DNA of 64,000 nucleotides from Liolophura sinensis (GCF_032854445.1 NC_088298.1:8731504-8795503), one strand, 5' to 3'; positions 36,301-51,300 are shown, counted from the first letter of the stretch. Notes: a model not told the origin generated them from the letters alone. Made by a program: numbers and translations.

Positions 36301-39300
36301 GGATGGGGGAGTTCCCGGAGTAGACCCTTGGCAAAATACGGACAAACTTACAGATACGAGACACTACTCACCAAAAAGTTTAATTTTTTTTTGCTTTCAT
36401 ACTGCAGACAAGGTGACTTGCATTTTCAACACTATTTCTGTCAAATCACAGTCACAATGTCCCATGTTTTAATGGAACAATCATTAATATTCTGTTTTTA
36501 TCAACCTCCATCTAAAACTCAAAGCCAAGTCGACATTTCAGGAATCGCGCGAGTTCATGCATGTTGGGACGAGACAGGGTGGAGCTTCTTGCGAACAAAT
36601 GTGGCTAAAAGGCGTGATTTTACAACAGCCGCTAACAGCGCTGTTGGGCCGACAAACCCAGCTATGTCAGATGTGTATTTAGTCCTTCAGCTGCGTTAGC
36701 TAGTTTGCTAGAGCCCCCACCCTGCCTCGACCATATCTGCTACACATACGGGACTCCTGAAATGCCAATTTGGCTTAAATGGAGATACCAAGTTGTTATC
36801 CCAATTTATCTGGCCAAAATTCTCACCTGGGGGACAAGGATAGGAGTTTGTGAAGTTATAACCAAATACAGCGCTGTCATTGCTGCCAGGTTGGTCGGTG
36901 ATGGCCATTGCTTTACAGACGACGCCCGCGCGACACGGGTGACAGAAGGCACGATCGGGATCATTCCCATAATACCCTGCGGGGCAAGGTTCACAAGTAT
37001 CCTCAAACGTTGCCTGTGGTGACCCATCATATTCCTTATATCCCAGAGGGCATTTCATTGGCTCCAGGGCACCTGAAGAAAATTAAGCAAATGTTGAAGT
37101 ATTATTGTTTTCTTCTTTATGAATTTAATCTCACAATGAATATTTCCAACTGTAAAGTGTCAAGGAAGAACAAAAATAAGAAAAAATGCAAAACAAAAAT
37201 GTCTAAAAAATGCAATTATCCCTTTAATAACAAGGATATTTTTCCTTAAATCTAAGCATTTAAAACAAAATATCCCATGCAAAAGAATAAATCTGTGTCT
37301 CGTCTTTCTCCTGAATAAGAGAATCCTGAAACCCCAAGCATACACACATGCATGTATTTATTTATTTATTTGATTGGTGCTTCATGCCATTCTCCAGAAT
37401 ATTTCACTTATACGATGGTGGCCAGCATACTGGTGGGAGGAAACCGGGCAGAGCCCGGGAGAAACCCACAACCATCTGCAGGTTGCAGGCAGACCTTCCC
37501 ACATACATATATAATCCTGAAAGTACAAAAAGGCATGGTGCAACTGGAAAGAGACATCATTCAACTTTAACTGAAAGCCCATCAGGCAACTCAAAAAGTA
37601 CATCACAAAAAATAAATGACATCCACGCTTTGTATTATGGGGGATGAAAACAAATGCAAACTATGGACATTAATGTAACTCTTTCCCCACCCATCAAAAA
37701 ACATGTCGCCCCTTCACAACCCTTCTAAACAAGGGAGACAACCTCACTCAACAAAGACCTTGTCTGACCTGCCTCCATGAACTGACCAGTTCTCTCCCCT
37801 TACCTGGATCTGAGCTGTTGCAGTCTTGACCGCCACAGTAGTGACCGGCAGGGCAGGGCAGTGGGTAACTGGACATCACTGGACAGTAGAACCCGGGTGG
37901 GCAAGGGGTTTGTGTCCGTGACATGTTACAGTAATAACCTGGAAAAGATCAAAGACTGATTTAAAGGGAGACAACTGTGTCACAGAAAGGGAGATAAACC
38001 GCATGACACAAGGGAGGCAACTGTGTCACGACATAATAAACATATGGATCACATCTTCTATTTATTCAGTATTATACTTGATAATGGTATTAGTACCTAT
38101 ACCTACGCGACTCACTGAATAAATATAAGTTGTGACCCGTACATCTGTTATGTTATCCAACTCAACTTCTAAATGCCACTGAAAGAAGGGAGACACCTGT
38201 GTCAGAGAAGGGAGACACCTGTGTCAGAGAAGGGAGATGTGTGTGTCACAGAAGGGAGATGCCTGTGTCACAGAAGGAACACAGGCAAAGCAATCTTAAT
38301 TATGATCTTATAGCTTTGAAACTGCATTTTCTGTATGTTTCAAAATGAGAAATTCTTTATTTTTTATCTTTAAATAAAAAGAAGGATTTAACACCCTGCA
38401 ATTTTTCCTATGCTTTAATTTTACATCAGTAATAAAGCCAAAGACGAAGAAAACTTTAAATTTATGGAACCTGTATCTGGGTATATTTTTATTTTTACAT
38501 TTATTTTTGTTTTTCTGTATCTTTTTTTTAGCACACAGTGAAGTTTAGTCAGATAATTTCTCAATACCATTGTAAGAACCACTAAAGTCAGTAAATTTAT
38601 TTTACTCTCACCTATAAAACCATGCAAGTATTGCACTTGAAAGTATTGCACTGAAATAGCTCTTTGATATTATAAATCAAATAATATTTGAGATAAGATT
38701 ACTTTCTCTCATTTCACTTTCTCTACCAATGTTATCATGGAATGGCTATCTCTTTATCTCACCATTCAGACACTCTAAGTTTTACGAGTGCAGTTCTTGT
38801 TTTCAACCTCACATCATGTTAACCTCACCTGGCTGACAGATGGTCTCATTCTGTGACCCCTCGGGGCAGAAGTACCCTTCTCTGCATTGGGTGCCCACGA
38901 TGGTAGCATTCGTCTCATCGCAGTAATACCCAGCCGGGCACGGATAACAGTCTGACACGGATCCAGCTGCAATGTCGGGTCTACAAAGGACAGATGCTGA
39001 TATTGAGTATACCATGTCGCGAAAATCTATCACGATATGAATTTATGGTTTATAAATCTCACAGAATTATCTGACATAGCCAATTGATGTCATAGCTCCA
39101 AGAAATGAAAAGCACTGCCTGATTTGACTCCAATTTTACTATTAGCCACCCACACATCACTTCGCTGACTGGGATCAATCATACTCTTTCGCTCCAAGTT
39201 CACACCATTTTCTCCCCGCCTACGCTCCCTCAACATGACAAATCCCACCCTCAAGTCTTGCTACATATATTCAGGGTCAAGGACGGCCTGTGGTGCTAGG

Positions 39301-42300
39301 CATCAAAAGAAAACACTAACACACCAACGGTAAAGTTTTGTGCTGTGTCCACCTTCATCATAGTAGCGACATGACCAGAGTAATCTCCCTTTGGCCCTAA
39401 AAGATGCATCATGGGATCATAATTTCCTACTGGTACAGGATGGAGGATGAAAATGTACAATTGACATTGATATTTTGATTTGATTCTCTTTACCGAGGGC
39501 AGCCTTAGCAGCTGAGTCACGATGAAATGTGTATCAATACTTGTGTGTGGCAAATGCTATGGACTTTACACAAAAACGTACATTTGATCTAAGTTAACCA
39601 AGCAGTGTCTCCATGGCTAAGAGTAATTGTGGATGCGCTGGGTCTAAATTCTATTTAAAAAAAGCTTAGAAAAGCTGAGGTGGTAAACATCTACCGTATA
39701 AATATCCTCTGAGGCAGGACTTCCGCTGGCATGTGCCACTGTTGCAAATTTTGAACACTTTTTTGAAATGGCAAGAAAACTGGAACAAAATTTAAATGTT
39801 TTTGGCAACAAATATATTTACTTAAGAAAATGTACAAATGTTATACAAAAATTACCTGGCAAAGTTTTCCTAGTACTTTTTTTTTTTTTCAAAAGAGTAG
39901 TTGTTCAAAAAAAAAAACACTCTGCCAAGCATTGGTCCATTATTTTGAGAGCAATTGTTCTTAATGTAGCTTGGGATAAACTCCAGGCATAGCTGGTAGA
40001 ATACCAAGGCAGATAAAAACGAATTACAGATGGAGACCAACAAGTGTTATATGGATGTTGCTCACATTCAATCAATTGATCACCAACATTAAGTCAAGGC
40101 CGCTAAGAAAGGATGTTTAAAGAAAAATAGCATTGGCTAAAGTAACTGGCTAAAAAAAATACTGACCCAGAGAAATTATGGATTTGTTAAAAAACAAAAT
40201 TGAAATTCCACAATTTTGTGAAATGATCACATGCCTGGTCCAGGTTTGAACCCAGCACAACAGCAGATGCCTAGAGGTGCTACCCAATCTGTCAGGAGAG
40301 GCCTGGCATCATGGTTACAGCTGTCTTACCTGTATGTGCCAGGAGGGCAGGCTTCAGGCCCGTATGTGGCATTAGTGCAGAAGAACCCTGGGGGACAAGG
40401 ACTGACTGTGAAATTCGCCATTCCTTCCTCATTACACCAGTAGCCCGGAGGACACGGCTTACACCACGAGATGTCCGTGGCGCCATCTAGGTCATTGTAC
40501 GTTCTTTCTGGGCACATCTGGATGGGCTGACTGGCCTCACAGTAGTGCCCTGGGTAACACGGAATGGACAGGGTGGAGTTCTCCGGACAGATTCGCCCAG
40601 CGGGGCAGGGCTGGCACTCGGTCTCAGACCCCGCCCCTTCCTTGTCGATGAAGCGCAGGGGTGGGCAGGAGGCACGGGCTGTCGTACCTGACATAAAACA
40701 CAGGTGAGTGATAGACTGTGGTCAAGAATGATGGTGGCTGCAGGAAAATGTGATTTATTTATTCATTTATTTGATGGTCTTTTGTGTTGTATCCAGAACC
40801 GAAGAATATTTCCCTTCATGTGATGTAAGACATTTAAAATCTGCACTCTTTCATGCTGGGGGCCTTCGTCACCTAAGGGGTTAGCATGCCACCGCAGCAC
40901 AATGACCCGGGAGCCTCCAATGCGGTCACTGTGAGTTCAAGTCCAGCTCATATTTTCACATATTTCATGTGACTGTAGCATTTAACAAATTACATTGTCT
41001 GAATGTGGCCTATGGAATATAGAATTGTCAATTTTCAATCAACGAACTGATATAAGAACTGCTGAAATATGAGGTCAAAATGAACTCAGGGTATTTATTT
41101 ATTTATTTATTTCTTCAATCACAAACTAACATATAAAGAGGAAAAGCATAGCTACAGGTATGAACATATATCACACTGGTCCTTTATGTTCTGTCTTACC
41201 TGCAACGCAATAGTAGCCGTAAGGACATGGGCCCCCGTTGGGGCGTTGGGTGGCGTTCGGATTGGGCACATCCATGCCCGTGACACAGAGGTACCCAGCA
41301 GCACAGTCTCCGGCGACTCTCCCACCCACACAGTATTTACCTGTCAAACAGAACACGTATGTCGTTATATTCTGCTTCAGAGTCTTAGTCAGGTGTCATT
41401 TCGGTGATAACAAACAGGCTGAGGTGTCTCCATGTTAAATTCATATCTCACGTTATCTTTATAAAGAACCTGGCACAAGGATCCAAACCTCGTTGCAAAC
41501 ATTTGAAATTTATATGGAGGTCCCTGGACTTCATTATTTATAGTACTGTAATTCTTCAACGTTTTCCCATGATTGCACGATGTTTATTTAACTATATTCT
41601 GAGGGCATTATTCTTTGTAGACTGACAAAATTATACTTTTCATGAAACCTTACAACTGGTCAACCTAACCAGTGTAATTTCGTCTCAAAAATCAAATTTA
41701 ATATGTGCATAAATGGTCCTGAAAATTGCGCTTTCATTTGCGAAAAGGTTGAGGAAATATGGTACCATAATTATTTAACAGTCTGACAGTCTAACAGCCA
41801 ATGACAAAATTATCAGGCACAGTATGTACATATGGAAATGCTTTGACCATCAGCCTGAGGTTTACTACCTGCAGCGACTGCTACATTACTGTCAACACAT
41901 ACCTACAATTTGAACTGCTATTCTTAAAGCATACAGACTGAAAAAGTCTTTTTTTCTTTTGTTGGAGATCAGTTAGTTACAAAACCAATCTTGAGTTCCT
42001 CATGCATACACACATTTATACAAAAAGTTATTTACAAAGTCTATAAAGTATACATAAAATATAGACGAACTTGATACAAAAGGATCAAAGACTATATAAT
42101 AGTCATAGTGAGCCAGTGCCTTAACCCTCTGAGCTAGTGAGGCCTAGCACATGTCCTAAACCAGGTGCCAGAATATATGTATGATAGTCCCTGGTGTCTA
42201 CATTATAATCTCTATTTACCTGCAGGACACTGTGAGCAGTCACTGTCACGGATCAGCCCTGTGGTGAAGCTGTCTGTGTATGTCCCGTCTGGGCACAGTT

Positions 42301-45300
42301 CGGGTGAACCTGTCCCAGCAGGGCAGTACGAATACGCAGGACACGGCTCTGGCAAACTGAAGTTCATCAGGCAGAAGAAGCCTTCTGGACAGGGGAGACA
42401 ACCTATAGAGCCTTTGGAAGGTTGGTAAGTGCCTGGTGAAAAATGTGAAAATATACCCACAGTCATTTTATTTGTGATTGTGTATAAGTAGATCTTAAAA
42501 GAAAAGAAAACAAATATTATAACATTGGTTTTACTTTGGCCGAGCGGTGGAACAGACCTAAATGACCGCCTTAGCCATTTTCTCTAAGATGCTTGGTTTT
42601 ATTGACGACTGTATAAACTATTACAACTCAAGTCGTTCGTTTATATGTGCATGGCACTCATACCTGGAGCACACCCCTGGGGTACATCTGTCTGCGGGGG
42701 GACAATAGAACCCCTCGGGGCAAGCGAAGTCTGTCGGAGTAGCTGTGTCAATCTTGGCCAAGTCAGGGCAGTAGTAACCCTCATCGCAGATTCCTGTGGG
42801 AGTTGTCTCCCCTTCATTGGCGCAGTAGAACCCGGCATAGCAAGCTCGACAGTCTGCTTCTGACGCTCGCCAGTCTGGTTGCGAACTGTGCCGCGAGGAC
42901 ATCTGGTGGGAGACGTTGTCCCTTAAATGAAATTTCAAAATTATGTACTGCCACTGTTTTGATTCTTAAAGCCATTCCAATTCTCCGTTCCCTTCAAAAC
43001 AAGATTTGTACCAAAGACCAATTTATGGAACAGATCATATCAACCAATCAAACAGGACCAAAATTTCCGTATCTGATCATTAACAATAATTACTAAATTA
43101 GTAGTTCTGAGATGTACTTTCCTCTAACCACCTTCTTAACCCCACATACCTGACAAACAATAACGCCCCACAGGGCAGGGTCCATTGAGCCCATCATTAG
43201 GGGTTGGTGTGGTGGCGTTCTCTAGGCAGAGGTAACCTGCGTCACAGTCATTGCTAGGAGAGTCCAGGCCTGACTGATTACAGTATTTCCCGGGGGGACA
43301 AGCCAGACACTGGTCAGCGGTGCTCATACCCAGGTGAGGGTTGTACGTACCTGTGGGGACATGTTGATTAACACATACATTACTTGTCTTAAAACATCTT
43401 TCATTTTATTTGCTTCTACACTTTTTATCGGGTGTAATTTTCCACACACCATTCTACAGAGTGTTTCACTTAATACAGCATAATATCACTAATGTAGGAT
43501 AATATCACTTAACATAGGATAGTTTCACTTATAGGATAGCAGACATGAGTGGAGTTTAGTCTTCTCATAGTGTCTTCATTCACTCTAACTTACTTTGTTT
43601 TTGTTTAGAACAGCTGTTGGTTAAACTACTAGACCAAAACAACACTTAGAATGCATCTCCGGCCATCTCGCAATCTATGGCTTCCAGGGCCTGCCGTGGG
43701 CTCGGGCCTGAAGGGCTGGGATAGTGGACTGGCAGTTTTCCCAATCCTTGCTGAGCCCTGCCCTGACACGTAATACATCCCTCCCATACACACTTACCCA
43801 TAGGGCAGGGCAGACCATCGGAGAAGGTACCCTCTGGGCAGTAGTGACCCGCTGGACAAGGATCAGTCTGGTTCATCCCCATTCTGGGACACGTCTGTCC
43901 GGCAAGGCACAGCTCACAGGCGCCTGAGAGAGACAATTATGTATGAATGACTGAACAACACTGGGCAAGTCAAATGCTTATCATAACAACTTAGATTTGG
44001 TAGCAAGGCTAAGAGACACATGAATGCAAAACTTGATTGCAGTACCTAAAGTACTGAAATCATGAATTTGGTAATTTTACTTTTCCCTGTAAAATCATAT
44101 TTATGTTGTGTATTTTTTTGTGGGTAAAATTTGAAATTATAAATATGCATGCCATGGTGTAGGAGTAGATAACACATGGATCAAGGAAAATAAAAATATA
44201 AAAAATTCAAGAAAATCTCAAGTTCCCTACATCCAACACAACAACCTCTCCGGCCATAAGTGGGAAGGTCTGCCAGCAACCTGCAGATGGTCGTGGGTTT
44301 CCCCCGGGCTGTGCCCAGTTTCCACCCACCATAATGCTGGCCGCCGTTGTATAAGTGAAATATTCTTGAGTATGGCGTAAAACACCAATCAAAAAAAACC
44401 AAAAAAAAACACAACACAAAATAATCTAACTTTCCCAGACAGCATTAGAACGACAACATTTCCTTAGATGTTTGTATGCTGATGATAAATCCTGGAAAAG
44501 ACCCTTACCTCGTCCCTGATTGGGTGCGTACGTCCCCCTATCACAGGGCGTCTCTGTGACGGCCCCTTCAGTACAGTAGTGCCCCACAGGGCAGATGTAG
44601 CCCTTCACTCCGTCTGTGGGGTTAGGAACATCAGATCCACTCAAGCAGATATACCCAAGACTACACGGTAAGCTCATACCTGCAAGGGGCAAAAGCTGGT
44701 TTTACTTTCTAACTAGATTCTGTGCATACATATAAATATATGACCAGGGTACTCAGGGAATAAGCAGAAACAATACCTATTTACTGGCTAAATTCATTAC
44801 TGAAACACTCATAAATTTACATGCACAAAAACACCACGTCAACGAGCAGTGTAATACACATCAGCGCACACCTGCAATTTACTGCTTGTGATGTGCTATC
44901 AGCACTTTGTGAATCCGGCCGGCCAAGACCTGATCAATGTGTAATGCTCAAATGCAAATGAAAAATTCATATAGAATTGTCTATAACCATTAATCGTGAT
45001 CATAACAGTGGTCAGTAAAAGTGCACCAAAATTAAATTCTATCCTACCCTACTCTTGATGATATCTTCCCCATAAAGATTAAGTCACAGTGAAAGGAACG
45101 ACACATCAAAAGCAAGAACAAACTCCTCAAGTTGTCTTGAAGAATGTTGACCATCACATTTACTCTTCACTTTTGGTATTTTTTTCCTTCGGACAATATT
45201 TACCTGAATGAGTGTGTGAGGTTCACATTGCCCAGTAGAAATGACCCTGTGACTTTACCGTTCCTGGAGCTCTGAGGTGTACAGTAGTTCCCAGGCTTAC

Positions 45301-48300
45301 ACACGCACACAGCCTGTGAGGTCACATTGCCCAGTAGACATGAACCCTGTGACTTACCGTTCCTGGAGCTCTGAGGTGTACAGTGGTTCCCAGACATACA
45401 AAGCACACAGTCTGTGAGGTTTACATTGCCCAGTAGACATGAACCCTGTGACTTACCGTTCCTGAAGCTCTGAGGTGTACAGTGGTTCCCAGACATACAA
45501 AGCACACAGTCTGTGAGGTTCACATTGCCCAGTAGACATGAACCCCTGTGACTTACCGTTTCTGGAGCTCTGAGGTGTACAGTGGTTCCCAGACATACAA
45601 AGCACACAGTCTGTGAGTTTACATTGCCCAGTAGACATGAACCCTGTGACTTACCGTTCCTGGAGCTCTGAGGTGTACAGTAGTTCCCAGGCTTACACAC
45701 GCACACAGTCTGTGAGGTTCACACTGCCCAGTAGACATGAACCCTGTGACTTACCGTTCCTGGAGCTCTGAGGTGTACAGTGGTTCCCAGACATACAAAG
45801 CACACAGTCTGTGAGGTTTACATTGCCCAGTAGACATGAACCTGTGACTTACCGTTCCTGAGCTTTGAGGTGTACAGTGGTTCCCAGGCTTACACACGCA
45901 CACAGTCTGTGAGGTTCACATTGCCCATGTAGAAATGAACCCTGTGACTCACCGTTCCTGGAGCTCTGAGGTGTACAGTGGTTCCCAGACATACAAAGCA
46001 CACAGTCTGTGAGGTTTACATTGCCCAGTAGACATGAACCCTGTGACTTACCGTTCCTGGAGCTCTGAGGTGTACAGTAGTTCCCAGGCTTACACACGCA
46101 CACAGTCTGTGAGGTTTACATTGCCCAGTAGACATGAACCCTGTGACTTACCGTTTCTGGAGCTCTGAGGTGTACAGTGGTTCCCAGACATACAAAGCAC
46201 ACAGTCTGTGAGGTTCACATTGCCCAGCAGACATGAACCCTGTGACTTACCGTTCCTGGAGCTCTGAGGTGTACAGTGGTTCCCAGGCTTACACACGCAC
46301 ACAGTCTGTGAGGTTTACATTGCCCCAGTAGACATGAACCCTGTGACTTACCGTTCCTGGAGCTCTGAGGTGTACAGTAGTTCCCAGGCCTACACACACA
46401 CACAGTCTGTGAGGTTCACATTGCCCAGTAGACATGAACCCTGTGACTTACCGTTCCTGGAGCTCTGAGGTGTACAGTAGTTCCCAGGCTTACACACACA
46501 CACAGTCTGTGAGGTTCACATTGCCCAGTAGACATGAAACCTGTGACTTCCTGTTCCTGGAGCTCTGAGGTGTACAGTGGTTCCCAGACATACAAGCATA
46601 CAGTCTGTGAGTTTCACATTGCCCAGCAGACATGAATCCTGTGACTTACCGTTCCTGGAGCTCTGAGGTGTACAGTAGTTCCCAGGCTTACACGGCACAC
46701 AGTCTGTGAGGTTCACATTGCCTAGCCCTGTAGACATGGTCCCTGCAGGGCACGGTGTGGGCTGTAGCTACCTTCAGGACAGTAGTTACCAATTGGGCAG
46801 AGGGCATCGGGCGGGTTGGGTAAGATGGTGCTCCCATTACAGTAGTAGCTGAAACAATGAAAGATTTTGCCCATGAGGATTTCTGCCAAGTTAAGATGCA
46901 ATTTGCACCTAATGCAATGTCCGTAATTCCACCATATATCTCACCATGGTAAATGTGCTTGGCATGGGATAGTGACTGCTTTGGAAGAGCTTGGACCTGT
47001 TACCAAGCGCGCTGGAAAAAAAATGGCATCCAGGTGTGTTATTTCCATCCCTCTTGACTAAGGTTGTATCGCTTTTTTTTTCTTTTCTCGTTGGCCTGAA
47101 TGTGGCCCCAGTGCTCAAAGCACCTTCCCAACCCTTACAGTGGATAACACTGATTGTCGAACCCTGGAGGATGTCCTATCTCTCCCTCCCAATACTGACC
47201 CTAGATTGCCTCCCCCACAACCATCACAACCTCCAGAGATTCCTGAAATACCTCTCCATACTTTATCATGGGTAACACAGCCCCTCTGGCTTGTCCAATC
47301 GTCCGTGCTGAGGGTAGAACCCTGGAGGATGCTTTATCTTTCACCCGCCAATATTGACCATATATCTCCCCTCTACCATAACACACGACATTAAAATTTG
47401 CCCCACTGCTTAAAGCCCCCTGGTAAACCTTACCCTGGGTAACACAGCCCCTCCGGCTCATCCAATCCTGCGCTTTGACAGTAGAAGCCTGGAGGACAGT
47501 CCTGACACTCTGAAGCCTGGGTGCGGTGAGTCTTGTTACTAAACGTCCCTGGGGGGCAGGGGAACTGGTTAGCTCTCTCTGTACCGTTGGGGCAGTAGTG
47601 TCCCCCAGGGCAGTACAAGGCAGCAAGGTTACCGACAGGTGCTAAGGAGTTGTCACAGTAGTATCCTAGGGGGGAATAAATATCAGAACGTAGATTAGAA
47701 CACTGGAACAAACTGAAGGTTTGTTTCATTCTTGAAAGGTGTTTCAATAAAATTTACTTTCTGGGTATATCAAAAACTGTCTTCGCCTGTATTTATTCGT
47801 TTATTTGAATGAACAATTACCCCATACTTATGATTACATATCAGAAACCAATTGTTCCCAAGACAACAGTATCATCTATTCTTAAACCTGCGAGACAGTG
47901 ATTTTGGCTTAAAGCCACATTGTCACTATATTGTGACGACCATAGCGGTGTGGTTACCTTCTGGGCATGGTTTACAAGATGCCCTTCCTTCCTCGTTCTG
48001 ATAAAAGCCACTATCACACCTTGTAGGGATGGAGCTTCCCTCCAGGCAGTAGTGACCCAGAGGGCACAGGAAGTCATAGGGATTAGGCACGCTCTGTCCA
48101 GGTGGGCAATAGAAGCCTGGAGAAACAAAAATGAACACATGCAAAATCTTCAATCTTTTCTACCTCTAAAACACTTTTTTCAATGGAATTTATGCAAACG
48201 ATTATTATGAAAATGATGCTGAAATGACTTGTTTGTGTCACTAAAGATACAAGCTTCAAAAAAATGAGCAAATCATTTCTCTACACCCCACAATTTTTGC

Positions 48301-51300
48301 ACACAGTTTCAGAATACTGCTCGCTGAGGTGGCTGAAAAGTTTGCGGTATCATAAAGGTAAACAAGACAGCTGTGTTATGTGTGCTTTCACAGAGTTTTC
48401 TCGCTGTGAGACAAACACATGTTAAAGCATTGTTACCTTTGAAAATCACCCCTAGTTTAGCAAAGTCCGTGCAGTATATACAGTCTTTAAGACACCTGAA
48501 ACTCTACCTGGGCTTGAGCATAGTTTTGAAAAAAAAAAAATAGCAACTAGTTTTCAGTTATGTTCTGCTCTGTCACTGAAGTCCAGAACGTTGTAACTTT
48601 GATATAAATGTCCGTGTACTTCTGTTTGTCCTGCATATAACGTGTTCTAGCTCTGATAAGTAGAAACAGATGATCTGCTATTTGTAAAAAAATAAAATGA
48701 GTGAAAAAATTGTTAGGCCCCAAAATGACAAGTTCCTGAAACAAGGAATCAGATCTTGGAAAAAACATTCAGAAAATACAATCTTACCGTGTCTGAAAAG
48801 AACAATAAGCAAAGGAAAGTGACCTTATAATTACCTTGCTCGCACAAACCAGAGGGTGCAGTCAGTGCCGTTCCATTACAATACTTCCCAGCACTGCAAT
48901 CTGTACACTCGCTCTCTGACTGCAGCCGCAAATCATCACTGTATGTGCCATTCCTGCAGTCCGTGGGAACATCACTACCCACCGGGCAATAATATCCCCT
49001 GGGGCAATCCACTTCTTGTGGGGATGATGCGCCCAATGGGCAATAGTATCCTGGGTCGCAATCCGCCACCGGTAGGTCCAGGCCAGGAGAGTTGCAGTAT
49101 TGACCCGGGATGCAAGGGGTCATGACCTCTGACCCAAGAGGACAGAAGTAGCCAATGTCACACTGATGGCCAGGAGGCTGCACAAATGACAAATTTCAAA
49201 AAAAAATTTTGAATTGTTTGTAACACTGGCATAATTCATAACAAACAAGAAAAAAATAAGAAGATTCTTCACACTTGACCATTTTAAATAAAAAAGGGAA
49301 AAGGCAGTTCATGTTTTTGTAATTTGCCTGTGAAATAATTCTACTGAATATAGCACTCGTTCGTTAAATCGTTCAGTTTAAGACAAAAAAGGTAGAATAT
49401 GAATTGTTTTTGTTCAGTCCTGTGACAACTTGAATTTTTTATACACTTACCTAATTTGGAAAATGTAGATTAAACTTTATTTCTTTTAAATCTCATTTTT
49501 GGGATGTTACATATGTAATGATGTAAACAAAAGAACCAGGTCAATGATTGTTTGACTCATTCAAATTTTTTTGATATGTACATGTTGAGTTCAAAATCAC
49601 GAGTTCATATGACATGTTTTGATCATAAATGATTTTACTCTAACAATTCCGAGAAAATTTGTTAAAAAACTTCATATCAAGTTTTGTGGTCATAAATGAC
49701 TTTACCTCTTACCACTGAAAGAAACTGTTAAGTTCAAATCAAGTTTTTGTTGTTGTTGTCATAAATGAATATTACTCCTACCGTTGCACTTGATGACCCA
49801 TTAGGGCAGTACCATCCCTGTGAACAAAGGTCAGTCGGTGCAGAATTGCCGTAGCCTTGACAATAAGAGCCAGCCACACAGGGGAGACAACCCTGGACAT
49901 CCTGTTGTCCCGTAACATTGTTGAACGTTCCTGGAGGACACGGAAACTCAAATGGATCTGTGGTATTCTCCGGGCAGTAGTACCCACTAGGGCAGACATT
50001 GCTGGTATAGTCAGATGTGTTACTATAGCAATAAAACCCTTCCTGACACGGCTTACAGCTTGCCTGATTGGTCAGATCTTGGTAGGTACCTGCAGGGCAG
50101 CCAATGGGGTAGTCTGTACCATGTGGGCAGTAATGACCGGCTGGGCATTGGTCACCGATGATGGGATGGACCATACCCAGTGGACACTGTGTTCCGTTAA
50201 GAAGGAGTGGGTTGGAGCGGTCAACTCCAGATACACAGTAAAACCCTTCCATACACTGACCAGATGGAGAGGTCAAGTTGCTACCTGAAAAAATAAAAAT
50301 GATAAAAAAAACCCATAAAAACAAATATTCTGAAATTAAAACTTGAAATTCGATAAAAAAATAAGAATCATAAATTCAAATCCAAGTTCTCACTTCAATC
50401 AAACCCTATGAATGTATGTATGCTTGAGATTTAATGTCGTACTTAACAATTTTTCAGTCATATAATGATGAGGAGTCATTAAGAGTGTGTACATATATTG
50501 TCTTCTTGAGGCAGGTCCATGCCGCCAAAGTGCTGCCGCGCCTGAAGTATCATGCTGTAGACACAAGACACAACACCCCACTCAGTCACATTATACTGCC
50601 ACCGGGCAAACCAGTACCATTTTTGAAGTCTTTGGTATGAACCGAGCTGGGTTTGATCCCTGGGTCTCCTGACCTTGAGGCAGATGCTCTAACCATTAGG
50701 CCACCACATTGATCAAACCCTATAAAGGCAATACTCTAAGTACAATTACTTGGATTGTATCTTGCATAAAATACCAATGAAATTTAATACGTTGCAAAAA
50801 AACATGTATAAATGTGTATAATTATCTCAAATTATAAATTTTTTCCAAGCTCTAGAAAGAAGGTTTCCTTTGGCTAAATTGGAGATTGGACAAGACATTT
50901 TCTACCAAATGGACACATTCAATGTTATTATATGAATCTTATTTTATTTAAAAAAATATGTATCACTTTGATAATTTGATCACTAGCAGATACAAGGATC
51001 TCGATCGAGTTTTAAGTCCCTCACTCGATTTGTTTAAAAACTTTGCAGCAAATGTAATTAATTCACATGAAATTGAACTCATTTCATCACGTCTTGGGCA
51101 CAATTACAAACAAATTCTAAACAAGACAAATTCAAAGGTATTACATAAAGATACTTCTATTTGACCTTGAAATCTGCTAACTGACCTTGACAGAACTGGC
51201 CAGCAGTGCATGGTGTGCATTCCTCCACAGTTCTCAGCCCGGCCGTGGGGCTGTAGGTTCCTGCAGGGCAGGCCTGCCAGTTGTGCCCAGTACCATTGGG

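Noticed and set aside
36181-36699. 172-codon plus-strand frame
   Set aside because: Low-complexity composition, no recognisable domain, no splice context; it lies inside an intron of the minus-strand gene.
39296-39553. Minus-strand frame with GNYDPMMHLLGPKGDYSG as a possible extra exon
   Set aside because: It resembles exon 35 only over GDYSG, lacks module cysteines and is not needed by phase (exon 28 joins exon 29 directly).
45200-46403. The 100-base array as a series of true small exons
   Set aside because: Only about ten bases separate one unit's donor from the next unit's acceptor-like AG, far too short for introns, and units are not multiples of three.
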